Part shown: positions 34,993 to 47,633 of the stretch, piece after piece
How the letters are laid out: the number at the start of each line of letters is the position of its first letter
Numbering within the stretch: position 1 is the stretch's first letter
Assembly: GCA_010015675.1 (NCBI GenBank)
Contig: ML976983.1
Location: forward strand, 678,932 to 742,931
Reading direction: 5' to 3'
Length of the DNA: 64,000 bases
Source: Byssothecium circinans
Lineage: Eukaryota; Ascomycota; Dothideomycetes; Pleosporales; Massarinaceae
Program-made: the position numbers and the translations under genes
Notes under the pieces: model-generated
The model's database searches: none
What the model was told of the DNA's origin: nothing
The model's input: only the letters and a program-made list of their open reading frames with translations

Positions 34993-37817
34993 TCAAAGCC
35001 TCACGTTCGCCCCAATATTCCCACCCTGAAACCAAACCTGTTCCGTCCACGACCCAATCCTTATCCCTACATCCGCATACGCGCTCAATTTCAACGTGCC
35101 TCCTAGTGCTTTCTTGATGGCGTCATATCCAATACTGCCTAGACTCCAATCAACCGGTAGTCTGGGTGTTTCAGATAGGCCCGGCGGTACAGCGAAGGGC
35201 AATTCGTACAGAATCTTGCCGGAGGGGTGGCCGTCGTGGTAAGCCGTGGCATTTAGATTGGTGATGTAAAGGGTTGTGGAGTTGAATGGAGAGGCGAGGG
35301 TGAAGAGGGCGGTGGAAGAAATGATGTGCATAGTTGCGTCGCGGATAAAGTGGGTGCGTTTATGGCCTAAGCCGTCGTCGGGATCGTCGGAATCATCATC
35401 GTCAGGTTTCTTGGGTGTAGAGAGGCTGGGTGCAGGGAGGGTGATGGGAAAGTTGGAGAGAGCGGCGCCTAAGGCTGGTTGGGATGGAATGGTGCCGTTG
35501 TGGGTTTGGAGGGTCAGGGAGACGTTATAGCCTAGGCGTAGTCAGTACAAGGCCGCATAGCTTCTGTATTGGAAAAGGTAGCAACATACCGGATATGTAC
35601 TGTGACAAAAGTTCTTTTCCAACGCCCTTGCCAGCTTCTCCGCTGTTGGTATATGGATCCCAAATTATAGTGATGAGAATGCCAGTGTTGTTTCCAGGGT
35701 GGACATAGACGTCTCTGGCAATAGCCTGGCCAATGATAGTTTCATTGATGAGGACGTTGATGTTGAAGTAAGGGACCGTAGCAGAATAAGTCGTAGGGTT
35801 CGTCAGGTTAGCGTGAGCCTCCAGGACAATCGACGTGCGAGAGGTGTCGACAATCGAAAGGTTGTATATCTTAGGTGCAAAGGCGCTAACATCGTTGTTG
35901 CCTTTATGCTTTCCAATAGCTGGACCACACGTTAGCAAACGCTGTGCGCGGTGGTTCCAAGCTAGGTTCACGAACTGGATCACGAACGTTTTACGGGGAC
36001 GACTCCTTCGGCGGGTATGTCCCGCACCGCCAGTTCGCCCATGGGTGTATCCACTTTCACGCTCACGTCAGCTTTCACGTCCATCATGATGGGCTTGCTG
36101 CCAAAGATCAAAGCCTGTACAACTTCGCTGAAGACATTGTCATCAACGATGTCAACCGGTGCGTCCACAATATCGGATTCGACGAGCAGTGACGGTCCTT
36201 CGTTTCCGTGCGCGTCGATCCTAGTTGAGTTTGCGTGTTGCCACTTTTCTAGGTCGAGCTTTCCGAGTATCTTTCCTTTATAGTAAATGTCGGCATCAGC
36301 TCGGACGGAGCTAACGTTCAGAGGAAAATTCATCTCATGAGGCAAGCTGATGTCAACCTTAACCACGGCAGATATCTGGGGCTTGGAGTCCGGGCTATCT
36401 TCGTCCGCGAAAGGATCTGGCAGGCTAAAGTGAACGTTGGCCATGGTGAAATTCTTGATGAGGTTGCCCATGTCACGTCCAGCAAAAGGAACCTTGACGG
36501 TGATGTCCTTGAGCAGATCGCGTGCCCAATCCGGCGTTGCCGGGTCCGGGAACTTGCAACATTTGACGTAGATAGTCGCGTCCTGACCTTGCATGTAGTC
36601 ACCAAGAAATACGTCCAATGGCGACTTCGCCGAATCCGGACATACATCAACAAGTGAATCTGGTAGTGTCTCTACCCTACCGGTGACATTGACTTCCAGA
36701 TCCTTCTTTGGCTTGACCTCTAGCTGGGCGGTTTCGGCGGTACCCACGTTGATAAGATCTGAATGCGAACAGCCATTAACGAGGACATCTACAGCGACCG
36801 GGGGCACGCTGAGCTGGACAGGAAAATCGTTTGTCACCACAATGGAAACATCTGCGCCCATGCCCCTATGCCCATCTTGGGCTTCTCGAAGGTTGAGCTT
36901 GGTGATGTTGTACCGAGGGAACGTAGGAAGGTCGTGTCCTGTAAACGAGGGGCTATTAGCACGATCGCATCAGTAACACCATCTCACCGAGAAAAGAACC
37001 TACCTTGGAATACCAAAGACTCTTCTACAGTCTGCTTGCCAAGATGTATAAGACCAGATTTTATAGGAACCTCGGCTTTGCCTCTGAGGCGGATCTGGCT
37101 CAGATGACCATCCATCCAATCGTTGGCAACATCTCGGATCTTCTCAAAGGAGCCTGGCTCTAGTTGCGCAAAGAAGGAGACGTGCGTCGTATGACCGTTT
37201 CGAATGCTGACTTTTATACCCGGTATCCTAGCCTTGCCAACCAGGACGTCATTGTACTCGGGCAGATAAACGTCAACATCAGTCGGCCCGCTCTCGACTT
37301 CACTGGCGATCCACGTCCCGAATCGACCTAAGTTGCGCACGCTCTGCTTCTTGACCTTGGATGCGTCCATTGTAAAATCTCCTTCCACCTGTACTTTGAC
37401 TCCATGTGCTGTCAACGAGTCAAGTGACAGTTTGGTAGGCTTAAAATCGGCTGCTTGCATGGCGTACTCTCCGATGCCCTCCGTCGCCAAGAATCCAAGC
37501 ATAATGGAGACCACAGCGATACATAGAACAACCAGTGCTAGTATGCTGGGCCATCTCTTCTTCCAGAAAGGTGTTTTGCCACTATCCGCCGGCCCACTGC
37601 TCAACGAGCGCAGCAACGACGTCGTTGCTGTGGATCGTTCCTCCTCTTCTTCATGTTCGTTTAGTTCGTCGCGTGATAGCAAAGGTGTGGTTTCAGTGGT
37701 GGTGGTATTCGACGGAGGCGAGCGGGCGGATCTCGAAGAGCGGGCTGACTTGTGGGATGCTGGGCGCGAGCTGGTGCGGGTCGAGGCCCATGGGCTGTTG
37801 TCGGGAACGTCCTCCAT
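34993..37817 (-). CDS. tag1: Tag1-like vacuolar membrane protein (DUF3712)
   Basis: Resembles the yeast vacuolar membrane protein Tag1 (YLR173W), which helps end autophagy through Atg1. Minus-strand exons 37817-37004, 36938-35988, 35919-35590 and 35531-34993 give 877 residues. The cytosolic N-terminus is Ser/Thr-rich, then acidic. One membrane helix lies at about residues 90-111 (SILALVVLCIAVVSIMLGFL). The rest is a long lumenal region of DUF3712-type beta repeats with several N-glycosylation sites (NVTG, NFTM, NVSS, NATA). The intron at 35987-35920 is required: without it the frame stops after VPVK. It uses donor GTTCGT with a GCTAAC branch site, joining VPVK to PIGKHKGNND. Divergent from argB. 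Confidence 0.82.
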
Positions 37818-38127
37818 ATTGAGGATATCTCGGTAAGATGTGCAATTCTCGTTGTCAGATCATGGGGAACTGTAGGTTGTCAAAGGTGAAAAGCGCAGGA
37901 AGTGTTGGGAGCGTTGGGAAGCCGGCGTCATTACTGGGTGGCTGTGAGGGGCCAAGACACGCTAGACTGGGTTCATGAATGCGGCAGCAGCAGCTCCAGA
38001 TCTACGTGACGCATGTTGTACCAAACCAAAAAAATCATCGCAGGGCGTATGACTCCGCAATTGACCTGACGGCTTATCGCAATATTCAATTGCTTGCGTC
38101 AAGCATCATTCCACTGTTCACTTCAAT
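37818..38127. promoter_or_regulatory. Shared promoter, Tag1-like / argB
   Basis: 310 bp between divergent start codons. It contains TGACGC and TGACTC-like motifs (the TGACTCCGC near 38049 resembles a Gcn4/CpcA site, which would suit an arginine biosynthesis gene). This is inference from a short motif. Confidence 0.35.
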
Positions 38128-39317
38128 ATGCCGTCCGTCCGACCGGCAACTGCAGCTCTTCGGAACTTGTATCGAGCACAAGCCCGCAGCTATTCACTTG
38201 CCTCCCCTGCGAGTCCTCCTACGTCACCTTTTGCGCCTCGGCACTTGCTCTCAATAGCTGATCTCGCACCAGCCGAACTCACTACTCTCGTCCGGAATGC
38301 TCACAGACACAAGACAGAGATCAAATCAGGGACCGGCGAGATACATCACGCTTTGCGGGGTGCACTGGCGGGCAAGACGGTAGCTATGACCTTCAGCAAA
38401 CGGAGTACGCGGACTCGAGTGTCTACAGAGGGAGCGATTGCAGCTTTGGGTGGCAGTCCTATGTTCTTGGGCAAAGATGATATCCAGTTGGGTGTATGTA
38501 CTATCAACCATTCATTATACACGCCAATCCAGCTAAAATATAACAGGTCAATGAGTCACTATACGATACATCTCTCGTGCTTTCTAGTATGACCGCTGCC
38601 ATTGTCGCCCGGGTAGGTCCGCATTCCGATGTAGCAGACCTCGCGAAGCACTCCTCCGTCCCCGTCATAAACGCCCTCTCCGACCTCTACCACCCCCTCC
38701 AAATCATTGCCGACTTCCTCACCATCGCCGAGGTGAACCTCTCAAGCTCAACAACATCACTGGGTCTAGAAGGCTTGAAGATAGCGTGGATCGGCGATGC
38801 GAACAATGTTCTGTATGATCTTGCTATCGGCGCAACGAAACTCGGCGTAGATATCTCTGTTGCGACGCCGAAGGGCTACGAAATACCTGAGCACATGCGT
38901 AGTGTGATCAAGCAGGCTGCGACCACTGCCCCCAGAGCTGGAAAGCTTTTCGAAACAACAGTGCCGGAGGAAGCTATCAAGGACGCGGATATCTTAGTGA
39001 CAGATACATGGGTGTCGATGGGCCAGGAAGAGGAGACAGCGAAGAGATTGAAGGCTTTCGAAGGCTTCCAGATCACTTCTGAGCTTGCTAAGCGTGGCGG
39101 CGCGAAGGATAACTGGGCATTCATGCACTGTTTGCCGCGCCATCCCGATGAAGTCAGCGATGAGATCTTCTACGGCCCGCGATCGGTGGTGTTCAGGGAG
39201 GCGGAGAATAGGCTGTGGGCCGCTATCTGTGCGTTTCTATTCCCACTCTCAGTACCATACTAACATCCCGCAGCGGCATTGGAAGCATTCGTCGTGAACA
39301 AGGGCAAGATATCATAA
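38128..39317 (+). CDS. argB: Ornithine carbamoyltransferase, mitochondrial
   Basis: Makes citrulline from ornithine and carbamoyl phosphate in arginine biosynthesis; in filamentous fungi the enzyme is mitochondrial. Exons 38128-38493, 38547-39228 and 39274-39317 give 363 residues. The N-terminus ([20 protein letters not shown]) has no acidic residues and several Arg, as a presequence should. Substrate motifs are present: carbamoyl-phosphate loop STRTR at residues 93-97, then [34 protein letters not shown] and [10 protein letters not shown]. All introns are GT..AG, and the last exon encodes only 15 residues ([13 protein letters not shown] at the end). No key residue is missing. Confidence 0.95.
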
Positions 39318-39992
39318 ATGGCTGGGCGCTACACCAAAAACGAGACAGTATGCTATATGTGCATTCGACGAATACCCTTGATCGAAACATCTAAGAAATC
39401 TAAAGTCAAGTGGGGAAAAACTGGAAGAGAGGACGATCAGTTGTTTTCTCAATACAAGATAACGGTCAGGCAAAGACACAGAAAACTGGAATAGGTGAAA
39501 TAGCAGTCGTCCAGAAAAGTATATAAGTATACCCTCGGAGGAGAACAAAAAGCTTTTCCTAAACAAGTGTAACATTACCCTAGAAAAACTAACGCAAAGC
39601 ATTTTTGGTACTCGGTATCCCGCCTAATCGATAAGATTTAACTGTCTTGCTACCGAGAGAGCTCGACACGCGAGCATAGCGAGATACCCATGTAATTACC
39701 AACAATTTCGCCTCGGAATGCAAAGTCGGGTTCGGAGATCATGACGGAAGAGCGGGGATCCGTGTCTCAAGCAAGCAAAATCTACAAGCGTAAAAGCAGT
39801 GGAGGCATTCATTAGTGTTGGCCACCGAAATAAGCAGCACAGATCGCCTTTATAAACAAGCCATCTTACACTCACCCCACTCTACACTTATCAACCACCT
39901 CTTCCCTGTGCAATCCGCTTCCTAACCCCGACCTCGCCCACACGTCAACCCACACTCCCCAACCATTCGGAAAAAATAATATAATAACCAAA
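39318..39992. other. Intergenic region argB to DUF1857 gene
   Basis: Contains the argB 3' UTR and the promoter of the DUF1857 gene. I see no gene. Confidence 0.45.
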
Positions 39993-40652
39993 ATGGTCTT
40001 CATCGCCGTAGCATACACCTCCCCCATCAACCCCCCCAGTGCATCCCCGACCCTCAACCGCGCGCAAATCTGGAAAGGCCTGCAGCGCAAAGTCTATTTC
40101 GCGCAGGAATTCGTATCCGTCATTGAGAGCTGCGAGGTCATCAAGGACGAGGCTGGTGTTGTGGAGAGGGTGGTTCGGTTCAAAGAGGGCACGTTTGTGA
40201 AGAGGGAGGCTAGGGAGTGGGTTAGAGAGATTGGGGATGGGTGGGTGAGTCGTTGAATTTTTTGTGCTTACTTGTTGATGGCTGGTTATGGGGTTTGGAG
40301 ATGAACAAGTGAGCGAGATAGGGATTGGGCTTGTGCTGATGCGATGGTGCGATAGGTTGATTTCGAGCAAGAAGATGGAACGCATATCCGTAATATTGTC
40401 TCTGAAGGCGCGGAGGGGGGGTTGTACATGACATATACGTTCGAGTTCAAGTTTCCGGATCTGAAAGAGGGAAGTACCCAGGCAGCGAAGGAGACGGAGA
40501 AGTTGAAAGCTGTGAGTACATGTCCTTTCTCAATCACCTAGCTAGTATACAAAGTACTGATATCTGCAATATAGATGGCAAAGAAAGCAGTCGACTCTTC
40601 CATTGAGACGATTAGGGCTATGGTTCTGGACGGGAGGATTAGCACGGCATAG
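39993..40652 (+). CDS. DUF1857 (SRPBCC-like) protein
   Basis: Small protein of the DUF1857 family, which has a Bet v 1/START-like fold and may bind hydrophobic ligands; no activity is established. Exons 39993-40244, 40356-40511 and 40575-40652 give 161 residues. Typical blocks are LNRAQIWKGLQRKV near the start, FVSVIESCEVIKDE and VVERVVRFKEG in the middle, YMTYTFEFKFPD, and the helical end KKAVDSSIETIRAMVLDGRI. The first intron is 111 bp. Neighbouring frames on the minus strand are shadows. Confidence 0.85.
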
Positions 40653-41245
40653 ATGCAAAGTCAAACTCGCTGCACTGAAAGCCGAGGATGTAGAGCAGAG
40701 TAGGGGAGAGACAGTGAGACGGTATTATTTGGCGAGCCTAGTCTACTCCGAACACCCTTCTTCCTTCGCTGATCGAAAGATGAGAAGATTAAGCCAAGTT
40801 ATGCTCCCACAGGACACAGACGGAGAGATAAATAGAGGTTAAGCTTCCGTGAGAAACAACTCCCCGGCGCCTGAGCAATGCAAATACAAGAAAGAAAAGA
40901 AAGTTTCCGTCCGTCCCCACCTTGAAGAGGTACAATTTCCAACGCCAAACTGGATATCTTCAAATCTTCGCCCTTGCTTTTATCCAATCATGAAAGAGTG
41001 AATTAGGGAGACCCGTTGTTCGTAACTTTGATTTCCGGGGGATGGTAGAGAGGAAGAGGTTCGAATGCGACAATTGAGAGAAGGTGTTGTTCGCGGAACA
41101 AAAGAGGCCCTCGTTTTCGGGTGATTGAAAAAGTCAACGAACAGATGGGCATCGAACGCAGAGAGCATCTGTAAAGCTATGGCAGAGCTGTGAAGACAAG
41201 CCTTGAGTATTACTTCCCCCGGCCTTCTTGATAATTCGAGAGCCT
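40653..41245. other. Convergent intergenic region
   Basis: 3' flanks of the DUF1857 and NCBP3-like genes. No coding sequence supported. Confidence 0.45.
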
Positions 41246-42908
41246 TCAATGCCCACCCGCCATGCCACGGATGGAGAAGCCAGCTGATGATGCACCCCGG
41301 ATGTTGATTCCCTCCGTGTCCCCTCCTCGTCCGCGGATCTGGATACCACCATCGTCCCTAGTAATGCGGCTTGCGAGATTTCTCGGGGCTGGCTCATCAA
41401 ATTCGGCAGCGTGGAAGTCGTGATCGTCTTTAAGACGGCCGTATGAATCTCCGTCATCCCGTGTCATCCGGCTTGCAAGAGATCGTTTCGAGGCGGCTAA
41501 CGGTTTGCCATCCTTTGTCATTCGTTCCAAAAGCGACCCCTTGCGCTGATTTGCTGTCTCGTCGAATGCACCAGACCTCCGGTGGTTAGACATGGGAGAC
41601 GTATCGAAAGCATACGTCTCTTTCTGCCACCGAGCTGGAGTACCTTGCTCACCGAATCCAGCTCTGTCATGTTCCCATCGCTCCCCGCTGGGTTCTCGGC
41701 GGCGACGGTTGTTGTTGTTGTTGTTGCGGCTGCGACTCCTGCTTCGATAGCGGCTGCGCGTATTGGTGCCTTGCTCGGTGAAGCCGTAGCGACCGTCTCC
41801 ATCGTCGGCTGAGGCTGGTGAAGCGCTACGACCGCGTAGACGTCCGAACCGTGATTCGCGCGGGCTGTGACTTGTTAGAGGGGTTGCCCAATATGCGAAC
41901 TGGAGGTCCTCACCTTCGAGAGCCGGGGCGATATGAGTCTGTGTCCGCCTTCAGCCTGCCGTTCCGCTCGCGCTGTCCATTTCGATTGCGGTTGTCGCTG
42001 ACACGGAAACGTCTATTATCGTAATCAGAACCCTCCCGCATGCGCTCATCGCCGCCCGTACTATGCAAAAGTTAGCACGACGTGTTTCACGAAAATCGCA
42101 AAAGAGAAAAGTCCATGCGGAATGCGCAACTGCAGATGCTCACAGAGATACAGAAGCGACACCACTGTAATGTCTACGGGCATCCAGAGACGAGGGCCAA
42201 AGCTCGCTTGTTCGAGTTTGGAGGGTGTCGTACCTCCCCGTTCGCGACCTAGAATTGCCATCGTCGCCATAGTCGAGTACATCCTGTCGAGGCGGCTCGC
42301 GACGCCTAGGAGGTCCATCTCGGCCATAGTCTCCTCGGTCCCCACGCAGGTCAGGATTATGCTTGTAGTAGTTGCTGCGATTCGCAGCCCCTCTCGCCTT
42401 CTGGTCTCCGGCGTTCGCTTGTCGAATTGTAAGTACAACGGCGGGCCTCTTCGAGTACGGGCGTGCCCTGCGACCAGTCTCAGCTGGTATTGATGCGGGG
42501 TCTCCAGCACCCGGGTCGGTCAGCGCTTGTAAAGCCATGGCGGCGTCTGCAGCGCTGTAGTACTGTAGGTTGACCGAATTGTCGTTGATCCAGCGCGTCT
42601 GTTTGACACGTGGCTCAAGACAATGCTCCATAGCGTAGTATAGCGGGTCGTTGGGGTCGAATTCGCTCACGCCTTGGAGATTGAGGAAGTCGGGCCATAG
42701 TTCGAGCGGTCGCGCACCGAGATCTTCGAAATAAGCTGCGGGTATATCTTCCGTATTGTCCACTGTCGCAAAATTCTAATGCGCTTGTTAGTCTGCGCAA
42801 GGAAGGCTGCAGTCAACCGCGCATCCGTACCTGGGTAGCCTCAAGCTGTTGAGCGCCAGCATCGTAGTTGGCGCTCGCGTCGTAATCGATTTCCATGTCG
42901 ATATCCAT
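41246..42908 (-). CDS. NCBP3-like RNA-binding protein
   Basis: Related to nuclear cap-binding protein subunit 3 (C17orf85-type), an mRNA-binding nuclear protein. Minus-strand exons 42908-42831, 42775-42234, 42060-41914 and 41864-41246 give 461 residues. The atypical RRM part includes RWINDNSVNLQYYSAADAAM, followed by a KRPAVVLTIRQANAGDQKAR strand and the SNYYKHNPD motif. The rest is Arg/Asp-rich, with an RSRYRSRSRSR tract followed by NNNNNRRRRE, and repeated ASRMTRDDG / ASRITRDDG motifs and GIQIRGRG/GINIRGAS near the end. The intron at 42233-42061 is 173 bp. Fungal function is inferred only from the family. Confidence 0.75.
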
Positions 42909-43305
42909 GGTTACGGTAATGTTATAGAGCTCGAGGGCTCAAGTTTCAACCTAAGCACAACTTCTTAGCTGGGTCCTTTGACGAAGAGAGAGATCAAGCC
43001 GACGCGGCTCGCTTTGTGGTTTGGTGGCGTGGAAGAAGCTCCGGGATTCTGCCGATCGGCTTAGTCAGCATCAACAACTTTTGGAACCCTCACCCTTTCC
43101 AGAATTGATGGTAGAAATATTCGAATCTTTTGTGTAATTTTACTTTCTGCACCAGATTGACATCAGAGGCAGGTTGTAAAGTAGGCTTGTCCCAACAGCT
43201 TATTTCTCACTCTCTCTGCACTTCGCATCCTAAGTCCAGAGATTCATATCGTGGCTTCTCATCATTCGCGACATTTGGATGACTCTCGCTATCCCATTGA
43301 GCGGA
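42909..43305. other. Intergenic region
   Basis: Upstream of the NCBP3-like gene and downstream of the SDR gene, which lie in tandem on the minus strand. No gene seen. Confidence 0.45.
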
Positions 43306-44221
43306 TTAGATACCCCTTCCTCCATCCACCTTCAGATTCACGCCTGTGATAAACTTGGCATCCGAACTCGCTAGAAACCTAAGGATTGGCGAAGTCAGTG
43401 TTTATCTCACATGCAATTTGGACACTGGCAGTACTAACACGGCTGTGGAAGTGACATCATCTACCTCACCAATACGACCGAGCGGCACGTTGAAGATGAA
43501 CTTTTGGCGGTTCTCGGGAGCATCTTCAACCCCCGTGAAGTGGGAGAAGAGACCAGTTGACGTGACCAGAGGGCATATGCTGACTACGCGAATTTGGTGG
43601 GGACCATACTCGGCAGCAAGCCCTTTAGTAGCCTGCACAATGTGAGCTTCGACCTTCGTAAGATAGAGGGGAGAGACGGACGTTCGCGATGGCTCCCTTC
43701 GATGCGTTATACCACACCAAACCAGGACGTGGCCGTGAAGCACCAATGCTGGCGATGTTGATGATCACACCTCCTTGCTTCTTATCGATCGCCTGCTGGA
43801 CCCATGCGTTACAGCCGAGGTAGACGCCTTTAACGTTGACATCAAATGTCCTTTGGAACTCTTCTTCAGTCACCTCGACCGTGGGCTTGTTCCTGTAGCT
43901 TGTGCCGGCGTTGTTGACCAGAATATCGCATTTCCCAAATTTCTGGATCGCGGCATCAACAGCTGCTTTCCAGTCCGCAGCTTTTGTGACATCCATCTTC
44001 TGAAAGGCCATTGCAGAGGCATTAGCTTGTACTGTCTTCTCGCCACCTTCTTGATTGATATCGCAAACCAAAACTTTGGCACCTTCGTTCGCGAATGCTT
44101 GCGATATACCTGCGCCAAAGCCAGATCCTGCACCTTGGAGAGAGTTAGTCGTCGTTTTTTTGATCCTCTGACAGTGGGAGTTACCCGTTACAAGGGCGAC
44201 CGATCCGTCCAGACGACCCAT
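43306..44221 (-). CDS. Short-chain dehydrogenase/reductase
   Basis: NAD(P)-dependent oxidoreductase of the classical SDR type, close to FabG-like 3-oxoacyl reductases and glucose dehydrogenases in pattern; the substrate is unknown. Minus-strand exons 44221-44185, 44133-43682, 43632-43439 and 43378-43306 give 251 residues. The cofactor motif TGAGSGFGAG spans the first intron; CDILVNNAG, the catalytic Ser in NIASIGAS, and WYNASKGA (Y-x3-K) follow. The C-terminus is FLASSDAKFITGVNLKVDGG. The last intron must use donor GTTAGT at 43438 to keep frame; a read-through form would stop after KLHVR. It is divergent from the succinate-semialdehyde dehydrogenase gene, which may mean a shared pathway. Confidence 0.88.
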
Positions 44222-44915
44222 AGTTTCAGACGTGAGATACTGTACAGCAAATGGGTTCAAAAGGTGAACAAGATAGAACATGGAGGTCCTTCAGAGAAGT
44301 CCGGAGGTGACACGTTGAAGCCGAGCAAGCACACCTCACTCCGCAATCGCTCCCCAAGCTCTGTCAGGTGCCATTAGGGCACACCTGGGCGGAGTGATCC
44401 CTTCCATACAAAGGAAAGCCGTAGCGAACCACTGCAGCGACCCCTCCTCAGCACATACGTCAGAACCACCTTGACTAGTGGCAGTTCATCAATTCGTGCA
44501 TTTGCGGAGTGATGCGGATATGCAAATGCAAAGAGGGGAAAGACTAACGTCGTTGGAGATAAAATGAACTGCCAAGCTGCGAGGCAAGGTTCTCGCAGTC
44601 ACGGAGACTGCTCAAACATCACTCACGAGATATGCTAAGCTCCATGGATCACCGCGTTGGGGTTTTACATAACAGCGATGTTGACGAATGGGAGCTCGGG
44701 TGAAGTCAAAGGTGGGGTTCGTCGCAGTGGGTCCAGGAGCTGTGGAGCTGTATGGCGCTCTTTGATAAATACGATGAGCTCCTCTGCCATCCATCAATTC
44801 CATAATAGAACCAAAAGTAGAAGACTTGATTTTCCAACTTTGCTGGAGTGACTATACCGACTAGAACTCGTCGAGAATTGTGCAGAATACTGGTGAAACC
44901 CCTTTCCCCACCAAG
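44222..44915. promoter_or_regulatory. Shared upstream region, SDR / SSADH
   Basis: About 700 bp between the divergent starts. It holds both promoters; no specific site is convincing. An in-frame ATG at 44880 could extend the dehydrogenase by 12 residues. Confidence 0.4.
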
Positions 44916-46516
44916 ATGGGCTCGGCACAGAAGTATGAACTTCCTTTCAAGCTTCACAATCCGGATCTGTTGCGCAACCTGTCCTTCGTTCATGGAGAAT
45001 GGATATCGTCAAAGTCGGGAAAGACGTTCGAAGTAGTTGGTCTGTTACTCATAGACTTCAGATCGCATAAGTTAACTTGTACTAGATCCCGGAACTGGAA
45101 AGGCATGGACAGAATGCCCAATCAACGACGCCTCTGACGTGGACGCTGCCGTCAAGAGTTCGCAAGAGGCCTTCGAAAGCTACCGAAAAATCAGTCCGCG
45201 AGCAAGAGCACAGATGCTCTTCAAATGGGACGCTCTGATCAAAGAGAACAAGGAAGATATCGCGACTATCCTTGTATATGAGACCGGGAAGCCTCGCGCT
45301 GAGGCATATGGAGAAATTGACTATTCGACGGGATTTACGTGGTGGTTCGCCGGAGAGGCTGATCGCATCCAAGGAACTGTCTTTACTCCAGCCCTTCCCG
45401 ATCGACGTGTCTTCACCATCAAGCAGCCGCTCGGAGTGGCTGCAGCTCTGGTGCCGTGGAATTTCCCTATCGCCATGGTCCTGAGGAAAGCCAGTGCAGC
45501 TCTTGCTGCTGGATGTACGATGATCGTGAAGCCGAGCCCGGAAACCCCTACCACTGTTCTGGCGTTGGCGTATCTTGCCGACAAGGCTGGCTTCCCAAAA
45601 GGTGCACTAAATGTGCTGACCACGGACCTGGATAAGACGCCTGAACTGAGTGAGGCCCTTTGCCGACATGATTTGGTGAAGAAAGTTTCCTTCACTGGTT
45701 CTACTAGAGTAGGAAAATTGGTGGCGAAGATCTGCGCGGACAATCTCAAGAAGGTGACTCTCGAGCTCGGAGGCAACTGCCCGGTACTCATCTTCGACGA
45801 TGCAAACACCGACCAAGCCATGGACCAGATCTTCGCCCTCAAGTATCGCCACGCCGGCCAGGCTTGCATTACTGCGAATCGCATCTACGTCCAATCTGGC
45901 ATCTTCGACAAGTTTCTTGAACGCTGGAACGCGGAGACCAAGAAGGTCGTAGTCGGCCATGGTGCAGACAAGACTACTACCATGGGCCCTGTGACGACAC
46001 CACGGGGCATAGACAAGGCGCTCGCTTTGGTGGAAGATGCAAAGTCGAAGGGCGCCACTATCCATATGGGAGGGAACAAGATCTCCAAGAACGGCGGCTA
46101 CTTCTTCGAGCCCACTGTCATCACTGGAACCACACCGGAAATGGATATATCGAAAGAAGAAATATTTGCACCCATCAGCACTTTCATCAAGTTCGAGACA
46201 GAAGACGAGGCCGTCAAGGCAGCCAATGACACCAGCATGGGCCTTGCTTCGTACTGCTTCACGAAGAACGTGGATCGTATATGGAGGCTGTTTGAGAATC
46301 TGGAGGCTGGCATGATCGGGTTGAACACAGGTAGGTTTGAAAACATGCCGTGTAATCGATTTTGGTTAATCGTTTGCAGGAAACTCTTCGGCTGCCGAAT
46401 CGCCATTCGGAGGGATCAAGCAGAGTGGGTATGGGAAGGAATCCGGAAAAGACGTTGCTGTTGCTGAGTATCTCATCACTAAGACGGGAACATTCTCAAT
46501 TGAGGGCCAGTCGTAG
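44916..46516 (+). CDS. uga2: Succinate-semialdehyde dehydrogenase
   Basis: Aldehyde dehydrogenase of the SSADH type, oxidising succinate semialdehyde to succinate at the end of the GABA shunt. Exons 44916-45039, 45086-46330 and 46380-46516 give 501 residues. The first intron uses donor GTCTGT and joins FEVV to DPGTGKAWTECP. Family motifs include VPWNFPIAMVLRKASAALAA, KPSPETPTTVLALA, SFTGSTRVGK, the Glu in VTLELGGNCPVL, and the catalytic Cys in GQACITANRIYVQ. The C-terminus is SPFGGIKQSGYGKESG. No N-terminal presequence is obvious, so it is probably cytosolic. SSADH is preferred over other ALDHs because of the GQAC-ANR loop and the ending; another semialdehyde is possible. Confidence 0.88.
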
Positions 46517-47633
46517 AGCTGAGCTGAGGTGGTGAACATGATCCCCCAACAGAGGAGCTTGCGAACGATCAAATTGTAGATTAAAAGATATGAAATTCCA
46601 AATCATTTCAGCTATTTTTTACCTTGCAACATTCAATGTTCTGTTCTCGTTTAATTGACGCTTTAGATACGTCTGCCGTCCGTGGCTGTCTGTGATAGGC
46701 ACAGCTGTCCTGGAAAAGTGACCTGTGGAAATAACATAACATCAAAATTGAAGTTGTTAGATGAGGTTCTGCAAGCTGAATCTGACTTTATAAAAGATTT
46801 GATTCGGTTTATTCTTCGTGTAGCTTAGGTATATGGGAGAGAAAGACAGACTGTTTCTTCCATAGGGTACGAAACAGAATCAAAGCGGAAGGAAGGGAAT
46901 AGCAAAAGAGGATGCTCACGCGAGAGGAAGAGTAGAAAGAAACTTTGCAATGAGGCCACAGTCTTCTTCATCAAGCCTCATTTATCCAGTGCAAGAAGTT
47001 GGAAAGGGCGCAGGGTTCATCATCGTCAATACTGAAAATGATGATGACGGGGATTCTGCCTCCACTTTCACCTCCACTTCTATTAGACTCAGCATACATA
47101 CAATACTAGCAGTAGTGTCACGACATCTTCGCCAGACCCAAACAACAGAAAGCCTCGCTAGATCCTTCGACACATGACTGTGCACATGAAACGACCATGC
47201 CTCCCCTTAAAGCTCCAATCACAAAGTGCACCGCACAACCTCACTTCTCATAACGCGCAAATCCCAAGAATTTTAGAACGCAAACATAGTTTGCGCTTCT
47301 CAGAGTTTTGGGAGGAACCCGGTGTAGAAGGAAGCACTGTAGTGTGAAGAAGCAGACTAGAGCAGAGAAGAAGAGAGAGACTTTTATATCCTTTTATTGC
47401 ACTGGTCCGATGACTATACTGCTATAGGTAAATGCTCGAAGTACTGAATACGGGAAAGAAGAAGGTATCCGTCATGATCACCCTCGGCACCCATGTCGAT
47501 GTAAACGCACAGCAAACCGAGCCAGACAGGCCGTTGGAAAGGGACATTCTTGCCGGCGCACCATTGTAAACCCTTGCTTTTGATGCACGCTCTAACGCCG
47601 TTGCTTTGACACGAAAGATGGTTCGAAGATAGT
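46517..47633. other. Convergent intergenic region
   Basis: 3' flanks of the SSADH and Nop15-like genes. No gene supported; a 75-residue frame at 46950-47177 lacks motifs. Confidence 0.45.

Noticed and set aside
43379..43438. Apparent 1-nt frameshift at the SDR C-terminus
   Set aside because: Resolved by an intron with donor GTTAGT that restores the expected C-terminal FLASSDAKFITG.
45321..45884. 187-residue minus-strand frame
   Set aside because: Shadow of the SSADH coding sequence, whose plus-strand frame has full family motifs.
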